Made by a program: the position numbers and the translations under genes | Shown here: piece after piece, positions 1 to 4,611 of the stretch | How positions within the stretch are numbered: the stretch's first letter is position 1 | How the letters are laid out: each line of letters starts with the position of its first letter | Notes under the pieces: model-generated | What the model saw: only the letters and a program-made list of their open reading frames with translations | Told to the model about the DNA's origin: nothing | The model's database searches: none | Origin: DASWHD01 sp036393335 | GTDB taxonomy: Bacteria; CG2-30-53-67; CG2-30-70-394 | Assembly: GCA_036393335.1 (NCBI GenBank) | Contig: DASWHD010000247.1 | Coordinates: 1-5,511, forward strand | Length of the DNA: 5,511 bases | Direction of reading: 5' to 3'

Positions 1-14
1 CGGGCGGCGGGCCA

Positions 15-1115
15 CTAGTTGGAGGTGCGGCCGGCGACGCCCTTGGTGTCGGCGGTGATGGTCTTGGCGGGCTCCTTGGGGCGGAGCTCGCGGGTGGCCT
101 TGCCGGCGCGCCACATCTCGCTGCGGCCCAGCTCGGCAAGCTCGGCGGTGAGGCTCTGCTGGTAGTCCGCGGCGCCGCACGCCTCGAGGACCCGGCGGGT
201 CTCCTCGCCGTCCTTCACCCGCCGGTAGAGCTCCTTGAATACCGGCAGGACGGCCTCCTTGAACCGGGGCCGCCAGTCCAGGGCGCCGCGCTGGGCGGTG
301 GCCGAGCAGTTGGCATACATCCAGTCCATGCCGTTCTCGTCCACCAACCGGATCAGGCTCTGGGTCAGCTCCTCGACGCTCTCGTTGAACGCCTCGCTCG
401 GGGAGTGGCCGTTCGCCCGCAGGGTCTCGTACTGGGCCTCCATCACCCCGGCCAGGGCGCCCATGAGGATGCCGCGTTCGCCGGTGAGGTCGCTGTACAC
501 CTCCTTTTCGAAGGTGGTGGGAAAGAGGAAGCCGCTGCCCACGGCGATCCCCAGGGCGATGGCGCGCTGCCGGGCGCGGCCCGTGAAGTCCTGGCCCACG
601 CCGAAGCTGGAGTTGATCCCGGCCCCGGAGAGAAAGTTGCGGCGCACGTTGAGGCCCGAGCCCTTGGGGGCCACCAGGATCACGTCCACGGTGGGCGGCG
701 GCACTACGCCGGTCTGGTCCCGGTAGACGATGGAAAACCCGTGGGAGAAGTACAGGGCGTCGCCCTCGTTCAGGCAGGCCTCGATGGTCGGCCAGATCGC
801 CTTCTGCGCCGCGTCGGAGACCAGCATCTGGACGATGGTGCCGCGCCGCGCCGCCTCGTCGATCTCGAACAGGGTCTCCCCCGGTACCCAGCCGTCGGCC
901 ACGGCACGGTCCCAGTCCTTCTGGAAGCGCTTGGCCTGGCCAATGATGACGTGGAAGCCGTTGTCCTTCATGTTGAGGGCCTGAGCCGGCCCCTGCACGC
1001 CGTAGCCGATGACCGCGATGGTCTCGTCCTTCAGGACCTCCCGGGCCTTCGTCACGGGGAACTCGTCGCGGGTCACCACCTCTTCTTTCGTGCCACCAAA
1101 ATCGATCGTTGCCAT
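15..1115 (-). CDS. ilvC: Ketol-acid reductoisomerase, short Bacteroidetes-type
   Basis: This cytoplasmic enzyme (EC 1.1.1.86) isomerises and reduces 2-acetolactate or 2-aceto-2-hydroxybutyrate with NAD(P)H in branched-chain amino acid synthesis. The 366-residue product shows the Rossmann motif GYGVQGPAQALNMKDNG at 37-53, FSHGF at 123-127 and VAPKGSG at 148-154. Metal-ligand candidates are D209 and E213 in DLTGERG, and E245 and E249 in FNESVEEL; their spacing matches that of class I enzymes. Basic residues after IIGQ (K62, R63, K66) suggest NADPH preference, an inference. Length and wording (NFGG-like start, DWMYANCSATAQRGALDW) match the Bacteroides-type enzyme as I remember it, with about 18 extra C-terminal residues. 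The ATG at 1113-1115 follows a GGGAG ribosome-binding site (1122-1126) at 6-7 bp. The stop is TAG. A separate promoter lies upstream, and no terminator is visible in the 14 bases beyond the stop. Confidence 0.97.
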   Translation of the reverse strand: MATIDFGGTKEEVVTRDEFPVTKAREVLKDETIAVIGYGVQGPAQALNMKDNGFHVIIGQAKRFQKDWDRAVADGWVPGETLFEIDEAARRGTIVQMLVSDAAQKAIWPTIEACLNEGDALYFSHGFSIVYRDQTGVVPPPTVDVILVAPKGSGLNVRRNFLSGAGINSSFGVGQDFTGRARQRAIALGIAVGSGFLFPTTFEKEVYSDLTGERGILMGALAGVMEAQYETLRANGHSPSEAFNESVEELTQSLIRLVDENGMDWMYANCSATAQRGALDWRPRFKEAVLPVFKELYRRVKDGEETRRVLEACGAADYQQSLTAELAELGRSEMWRAGKATRELRPKEPAKTITADTKGVAGRTSN

Positions 1116-1121
1116 CCACTG

Positions 1122-1126
1122 CTCCC
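1122..1126 (-). promoter_or_regulatory. Ribosome binding site of ilvC
   Basis: GGGAG on the minus strand ends 6 bases before the ATG at 1115, supporting that start codon. Confidence 0.7.
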
Positions 1127-1251
1127 GGTTTGTGGAGCGCGTTGCTTGCGTTCCCTACGTCACAAAGAGGCGCGGGCGGTGCCTTGCGCCGGGTCGCCGC
1201 GGCGGTCACGCCGCCGCCAGCGTGTCGCCACCGTCCGCGTGCGGGTCGGGG

Positions 1252-1280
1252 ATTATGGGGGGCGACCGAGAGGTGGTCAA
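1252..1280 (-). promoter_or_regulatory. Predicted sigma-70 promoter of ilvC
   Basis: On the minus strand TTGACC (1275-1280) and CATAAT (1252-1257) each match the -35 and -10 consensus at five of six positions, with exactly 17 bp between them. Transcription would start near 1245, leaving a GC-rich leader of about 130 bases before ilvC. I found no leucine/valine/isoleucine-rich leader peptide and no terminator/antiterminator pair in that leader, so classical attenuation is not supported. The promoter lies between ilvC and the palindromic repeat, which fits ilvC being a transcription unit separate from the upstream radical SAM operon. Confidence 0.7.
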
Positions 1281-1342
1281 TTTTCGGCTGCAGCCGGCCT
1301 GGTCGGTGAGCACCCCGTGGCGAAGGCGGTGAGACCTTCATC

Positions 1343-1440
1343 TAAGGAAGGCAAGAATCCAGGAAGGCAAGCAGGTGGGTTCCTCTGCGACGCGGCCAGA
1401 TCTCCCTTCCTGCATTCCTGTGGTCTTCCTGCTTTCCTTA
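1343..1440. repeat. 98-bp imperfect palindrome with internal direct repeats
   Basis: The left arm holds AGGAAGGCAAG twice (1345-1355 and 1361-1371, a 16-bp period). The right arm holds CTTCCTGC twice (1406-1413 and 1425-1432). The outer ends pair: 1343-1355 and the complement of 1428-1440 agree at 11 of 13 positions. The inner parts near 1360-1379 and 1403-1420 also pair imperfectly. The left arm is purine-rich and the right arm pyrimidine-rich on the plus strand. It begins 15 bases after the stop of the radical SAM gene and could fold at the end of that transcript, but no U-tract follows it. It looks like an intergenic REP- or MITE-type repeat; copy number in the genome cannot be seen here. 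Confidence 0.7.
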
Positions 1441-1455
1441 CGCCGTGTACGGGGC

Positions 1456-2538
1456 TTACCGCGCGGCAAAGGAGACCGGCTGGCGGTGCGGGCCCCAGTT
1501 GCCGGGGTGGACGTCAAAATGGCCGGGGATGGGCGCGCCGCAGCGGCCGCAGTGGCCGTCGCGCGTGAGGTTGTAGGCCCCGAGCTGGTACCAGTCGCGC
1601 TCGATGAGCAGGGCGTGACAGCTCGGGCAATAGGTACTGCCGCCCGCCGGGTCATGGACGTTGCCGGTGTAGACGTAGTGCAGGCCGACGTCGAGGGCGA
1701 TGTCCCGCGCCCGGGTAAGGGTGGCCGGCGGCGTATGCGGGGTGTCGAGCATCTTGTAGTCGGGGTGGAACGCGGTGAAGTGGAGCGGGACGTCGGGGCC
1801 GAGGTGGGCGGCGAGCCACTCGCACTCGGCGCGAATCTCCGCGTCGGAGTCGTTGTGGCCGGGGATCAACAGGGTGGTGATCTCCACCCACACCCGCGTC
1901 TCGTGCACCAGGTAGCGCAGGGTGTCGAGGATCGGCTGCAAGTGGCTGTGGGTGAGCTTGCGATAGAAATCCTCGGTGAACCCCTTGAGGTCGACGTTGG
2001 CGGCATCCATGGCGGCGAAAAACTCCGCCCGGGCCTGCTCGGTGATGTAGCCGGCGGTGACGGCGATGGTCTTGATGCCGAGGGCGTGGCAGGCGGCGGC
2101 GGTGTCGATGGCGTACTCGGCGAAGATCACCGGGTCGTTGTAGGTGAAGGCGATGGACCGGCAACCGAGGGCGACGGCCTTGTCGGCGATCGCGGCAGGC
2201 GAGGCCTGGGCCGCCAGGGTGTCCCATTCGCGGGACTTGCTGATGTCCCAGTTCTGGCAGAAACGGCAGGCGAGGTTGCAGCCGGCGGTGCCGAACGACA
2301 GCACCGCGGTCCCGGGATAGAAGTGGTTGAGCGGCTTCTTTTCGACGGGGTCGACGCAGAAGCCGGAGGAGCGGCCGTAGGTGGTGAGCACCATGCGCCC
2401 GCCGACCGCTTGGCGCACGAAGCAGTGGCCGCGCTGGCCCTCTTTGAGCACGCAGTCGCGCGGGCAGAGATCGCAATGGACCCGCCCGTCCTCCTGGAGG
2501 TGGTACCAGCGGCCCGGATAGGCGGCAACGTCGAGCAT
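1456..2538 (-). CDS. amrS: AmmeMemoRadiSam system radical SAM enzyme
   Basis: This is a radical SAM protein related to pyruvate formate-lyase activating enzymes. It should use a [4Fe-4S] cluster to cleave S-adenosylmethionine; its substrate is not known to me. Numbered from the ATG (360 residues), the cluster motif CxxxCxxC is C87, C91, C94 in GCNLACRFCQNWDIS. An N-terminal cysteine set (C22, C25, C29, C39) precedes the family stretch GFCVDPVEKKPLNHFYPG. Two C-terminal CxxC pairs (C304/C307 and C330/C333) look like a zinc ribbon. The ATG at 2536-2538 overlaps the upstream TGA by one base (TGATG) and has GGAG six bases before it. A GTG at 2541, one codon earlier, is possible but would sit only about 3 bases from GGAG. 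The overlap implies translational coupling with the MEMO-AMMECR1 fusion upstream. The stop is TAA. Confidence 0.95.
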   Translation of the reverse strand: MLDVAAYPGRWYHLQEDGRVHCDLCPRDCVLKEGQRGHCFVRQAVGGRMVLTTYGRSSGFCVDPVEKKPLNHFYPGTAVLSFGTAGCNLACRFCQNWDISKSREWDTLAAQASPAAIADKAVALGCRSIAFTYNDPVIFAEYAIDTAAACHALGIKTIAVTAGYITEQARAEFFAAMDAANVDLKGFTEDFYRKLTHSHLQPILDTLRYLVHETRVWVEITTLLIPGHNDSDAEIRAECEWLAAHLGPDVPLHFTAFHPDYKMLDTPHTPPATLTRARDIALDVGLHYVYTGNVHDPAGGSTYCPSCHALLIERDWYQLGAYNLTRDGHCGRCGAPIPGHFDVHPGNWGPHRQPVSFAAR

Positions 2539-3881
2539 CACTCGCTCCCCCGGGGCGAACGGTACTTGACCACCGCGAAGCGCGACAGGCGGACCTGGCG
2601 GTGAGCGGCAATGCCGGCCTTGCGCCGCGCCAGGGCCACCTGCTGCGCCGTGTCGTCGATGCCTTCCAGCCCCGGTAGGAGCACGCCGCGCCGGCCGCCG
2701 TCTTCCACCACCACCCCGTAGTGCCGGGGATCGAGGGCGGCGAGCGACTCGACCGACTCCGGCGGGGTGAGGATACTCACCTCGATGGTGAGGCGGTCCA
2801 CCTCGTCGAGGGCGACCGGCGCAAACCGCGGGTCGGTGGTGGCGGCGGCGATGGCGCGGTCGATGGTCTCGGTCGCCACGTTGGCCGTGGTCGGCGCCAG
2901 GCTGCCGATGCAGCCGCGGAGCTCGCCGCCCGCCGTCAGCAGGGTGACGAACACCGCCGCCGGCTGGGCCAGCTCGGGGTCGAGATCGGCGGGTGGCGGG
3001 ATCTCACGACCCTCCAGGAGATAGGTGCGGATGGCCCGGCGGGCGAGCTCGGGCAGAGCCTGGGAGCCGGTGGCGGGCCGCGCCACGGCGGTGAGGAGGG
3101 CGACACCGTAGCCGACACCGAATGGCCCCTCGTAGGAGAGGAGGTGGGCGGAGGTCGGGGCGAAGTCGAAGGTCGCCGCGGCGAACTGCAAGGAGTCGAG
3201 GCAGTCCTCGCCGGCGCGCTCGACGCGCTCGGGACTCAGGGCCAGGAGGCCACGGAAGTCGCCGTGCCGCAGCAGATCGGTTACCTGGTCGTCGAAGCGG
3301 CGTCCCTCGGGATCGAACCCCGCCGGTGCGTCGCGGGTCAGGCGGTGGCTCATGTCGCCGCTGGCGAGGACCGCCAGGCGCCGCCCCAACTGTCGTGCCG
3401 CGGCCGCTACCGCCCGACCGATCGCGATCGGGTCGCCATAGCCGGGGTACGGGAGGCTCACCACCACCGTCGGGCCATCCCAGCCGGCGTCACAGAGGAA
3501 GGAAAGGGGGACGACGGTGCTGTACTCGAGCGTGCTGCTGGTGGAGGTGCGCACCGCGAGGTTTCTCTCCCGCGCGGTCTCGGCGATGGCCATCGCCAGC
3601 GCCTGGTCCACCGGCAGGGAGATCGCCACCCGGTCCGCGCCGAATGGCCCGAGGTCTCCGGCGACCCGCGGCCCGGTCTGTACCGTGAAGTCGGTCGGGT
3701 GGCGGAGGCCATGGGGGGCCGTGACGACCACCGTCTCCGGGGCACCGGCGAGCAGCTCTGCCGCGAGGAGGCGTGCGGCCGCGGTGGTCGTGGCCACCTG
3801 ACGGGCACGGGATCCGGCGACCGCCGGTACGATGATCGGCGCATGCGGCAACAGCCCGGCGGCGACGGTCGAGGAACCCAC
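2538..3881 (-). CDS. amrB/amrA: MEMO/LigB-like domain fused to AMMECR1 domain
   Basis: This 447-residue protein joins two partners of the AmmeMemoRadiSam system. Residues 1 to about 268 form a MEMO/class III extradiol dioxygenase-like (LigB-fold) domain: LLPHAPI (H13), TAPHG (H57), LASGDMSHR (H179), then LLSYEGPFGVGYG (E251). The position where I remember DHG in relatives reads EYS (Y120). Residues from about 276 to 447 are AMMECR1, with the signature LRGCIG at 321-326 and the ending RFAVVKY. The fusion itself is a known architecture, usually beside the radical SAM gene, as here. The domains are known from human MEMO1 and AMMECR1, but no reaction is settled to my knowledge, so calling it a dioxygenase would be unsafe. 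No signal peptide is seen, so it is probably cytoplasmic. The GTG start at 3879-3881 is supported by a strong AAGGAGG six bases upstream. No convincing promoter was found. Confidence 0.93.
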   Translation of the reverse strand: MGSSTVAAGLLPHAPIIVPAVAGSRARQVATTTAAARLLAAELLAGAPETVVVTAPHGLRHPTDFTVQTGPRVAGDLGPFGADRVAISLPVDQALAMAIAETARERNLAVRTSTSSTLEYSTVVPLSFLCDAGWDGPTVVVSLPYPGYGDPIAIGRAVAAAARQLGRRLAVLASGDMSHRLTRDAPAGFDPEGRRFDDQVTDLLRHGDFRGLLALSPERVERAGEDCLDSLQFAAATFDFAPTSAHLLSYEGPFGVGYGVALLTAVARPATGSQALPELARRAIRTYLLEGREIPPPADLDPELAQPAAVFVTLLTAGGELRGCIGSLAPTTANVATETIDRAIAAATTDPRFAPVALDEVDRLTIEVSILTPPESVESLAALDPRHYGVVVEDGGRRGVLLPGLEGIDDTAQQVALARRKAGIAAHRQVRLSRFAVVKYRSPRGSE

Positions 3882-3887
3882 GGTCGG

Positions 3888-3894
3888 CCTCCTT
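3888..3894 (-). promoter_or_regulatory. Strong ribosome binding site deciding a GTG start
   Basis: AAGGAGG on the minus strand lies six bases before the GTG at 3881. It is close to a full anti-Shine-Dalgarno match and fixes the start of the MEMO-AMMECR1 fusion. The methionine-like first residues GSSTVAAGLLPHAPI then lead directly into the domain, as expected. Confidence 0.85.
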
Positions 3895-3968
3895 CACCCG
3901 GGGGCGGCGTCCCGGCGTGCGCCGGCAGCCCACCCTAGACCCCCGGCGCCGTGGGTGACCCCACTCAC

Positions 3969-4004
3969 CTCTCCCTTCCGCCCGCGAGAGGGCTCCAGGG
4001 AGAG
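3969..4004. repeat. Short intergenic palindrome (CTCTCCCT / AGGGAGAG)
   Basis: CTCTCCCT (3969-3976) and AGGGAGAG (3997-4004) form a perfect 8-bp inverted repeat around a 20-bp centre, which has a weaker CCC/GGG pairing of its own. It lies upstream of the MEMO-AMMECR1 gene and resembles the CTCTCCC-type intergenic palindromes common in proteobacteria. It could be a REP-like sequence or chance in GC-rich DNA. The rest of 3882-4267 holds no credible gene: the open frames there have no recognisable domain and no convincing ribosome binding site. Confidence 0.4.
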
Positions 4005-4267
4005 TGGTTTAGCCCCGGGAGAGATTCCCGAGACAGTGCAAAATACGACCTTCGACACCCTCTAAATCTAGCGCAAAGCCGAGACTCGGAGCGCCGCGGA
4101 ACCGGCCGGCAACGGCCGCCCTAGTGCCCATCCCGTCCTCGCCCGCCGTCCCGTGGAAAACTTCGCCTACCGGTCGCCGTCCTCGTCGGTCACGGGGCGG
4201 CTTCCTTGTGAAGCCTGTGGCACGGGCTCTCGCCCCCTCCCGACCGGGACAGCCAGCCATGAACCAC

Positions 4268-4341
4268 TGGAGGCGACGCCCGGATTCGAACCGGGGATAA
4301 GGGCTTTGCAGGCCCCTGCCTTACCACTTGGCCACGTCGCC
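4268..4341 (-). tRNA. tRNA-Cys(GCA)
   Basis: The minus strand folds as a cloverleaf. The acceptor is GGCGACG / CGTCGCC, the D arm carries AAGTGGTAA, and the anticodon stem GGGGC/GCCCT holds loop CTGCAAA with anticodon GCA. The T arm is CCCGG-TTCGAAT-CCGGG. The discriminator is U73, an identity element for cysteinyl-tRNA synthetase, and the CCA end is encoded (4268-4270). It follows tRNA-Gly on the same strand, as in the glyW-cysT cluster of E. coli. No tRNA-Leu follows in the sequence down to the MEMO gene. An intrinsic terminator lies just before it, so it needs read-through or its own promoter, which I could not identify. Confidence 0.98.
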
Positions 4342-4351
4342 CAACACGCGG

Positions 4352-4391
4352 AAAAAAAACGGCTGGGACAGTGTACGATCTGCCCCAACCG
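4352..4391 (-). terminator. Intrinsic terminator after tRNA-Gly
   Basis: On the minus strand a 12-bp stem (4380-4391 with 4360-4371, including two G-U pairs) encloses an 8-base loop and runs straight into eight T residues (4352-4359). It starts eight bases after the CCA end of tRNA-Gly and finishes ten bases before tRNA-Cys. Its form fits Rho-independent termination well. Confidence 0.85.
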
Positions 4392-4399
4392 GCGATATT

Positions 4400-4474
4400 T
4401 GGAGCGGGAAACGAGATTTGAACTCGCGACCCCAACCTTGGCAAGGTTGTGCTCTACCCCTGAGCTATTCCCGC
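4400..4474 (-). tRNA. tRNA-Gly(GCC)
   Basis: The minus strand gives acceptor GCGGGAA/TTCCCGC, a D arm with AGCTCAGGGGTAGAGCA, anticodon stem CAACC/GGTTG with loop TTGCCAA (anticodon GCC), and a T arm whose loop reads TTCAAAT. The discriminator is U73 and CCA is encoded (4400-4402). It decodes GGC and GGU, the main glycine codons in GC-rich genes. It is the first gene of a two-tRNA leftward set, with a strong promoter immediately upstream and its own terminator downstream. Confidence 0.98.
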
Positions 4475-4487
4475 ATGAGCGGGCAGA

Positions 4488-4516
4488 ATTATCGGCAAGG
4501 GGTCGGGGGGAGTCAA
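4488..4516 (-). promoter_or_regulatory. Predicted sigma-70 promoter of tRNA-Gly
   Basis: On the minus strand TTGACT (4511-4516) and GATAAT (4488-4493) each match consensus at five of six positions with a 17-bp spacer. The start would fall near 4481, only about seven bases before the mature tRNA. The sequence after the -10 box is GC-rich (CTGCCCGC), the kind of discriminator linked to stringent control of stable RNA genes; that regulation is an inference. Confidence 0.8.
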
Positions 4517-4576
4517 CGACGGAACCGAGCCACAGGGCACGGCGGGCCGGGCGGCGGTTGGGGGCGGGCGGGAACT

Positions 4577-4591
4577 CCCGTAGACTACGGG
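4577..4591. repeat. Perfect 15-bp inverted repeat upstream of the lipoprotein gene
   Basis: CCCGTAG and CTACGGG are perfect complements around a single central A, ending 20 bases before the ATG at 4612. It lies where a promoter or operator for the rightward lipoprotein gene is expected, between divergent genes. A one-base loop makes it a poor RNA hairpin, so a dimeric protein-binding site is the more natural reading. No regulator is encoded nearby. Confidence 0.4.
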
Positions 4592-4601
4592 CCTTCTAGT
4601 C

Positions 4602-4607
4602 GGGAGG
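4602..4607 (+). promoter_or_regulatory. Ribosome binding site of the lipoprotein gene
   Basis: GGGAGG lies four bases before the ATG at 4612. The spacing is slightly short but acceptable, and no other start nearby has a better site. Confidence 0.6.
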
Positions 4608-4611
4608 ACAC

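Noticed and set aside
1116..1245. A leader-peptide attenuator before ilvC
   Set aside because: The only short frame in the leader starts with GTG and is not rich in Leu, Val or Ile, and there is no terminator with a U-tract.
405..1568. A 387-codon open frame on the plus strand opposite ilvC and the repeat
   Set aside because: It runs through the ilvC antisense strand, the promoter and the palindrome; no recognisable domain.
1375..2604. A 409-codon open frame on the plus strand opposite the radical SAM gene
   Set aside because: It is rich in Gly, Ala, Val and Arg without any domain, and it lies antisense to a gene with clear cluster motifs; it is a shadow caused by high GC.
3912..3925. CCGGCG-TG-CGCCGG palindrome in the leader of the MEMO-AMMECR1 gene
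   Set aside because: It is very short and made only of G and C apart from one T, which is expected by chance in this composition.
2721..3938. A 405-codon open frame on the plus strand opposite the MEMO-AMMECR1 gene
   Set aside because: It has low-complexity Gly/Arg-rich composition, no motif, and is antisense to a well-supported gene.
4009..4260. An 83-codon open frame on the minus strand in the gap after tRNA-Cys
   Set aside because: Arg/Gly-rich, no domain, no convincing ribosome binding site, and it covers two hairpins; not supported as a gene.
4010..4267. A third tRNA (Leu) after tRNA-Cys, as in the E. coli cluster
   Set aside because: No T-arm sequence (GGTTCRANNCC) or matching acceptor stem was found on the minus strand of this region.
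4470..4483. Hairpin CCCGC-ATGA-GCGGG overlapping the 5' end of tRNA-Gly
   Set aside because: The predicted transcription start near 4481 would leave out part of the upstream arm, so it is probably a chance repeat of the acceptor sequence.
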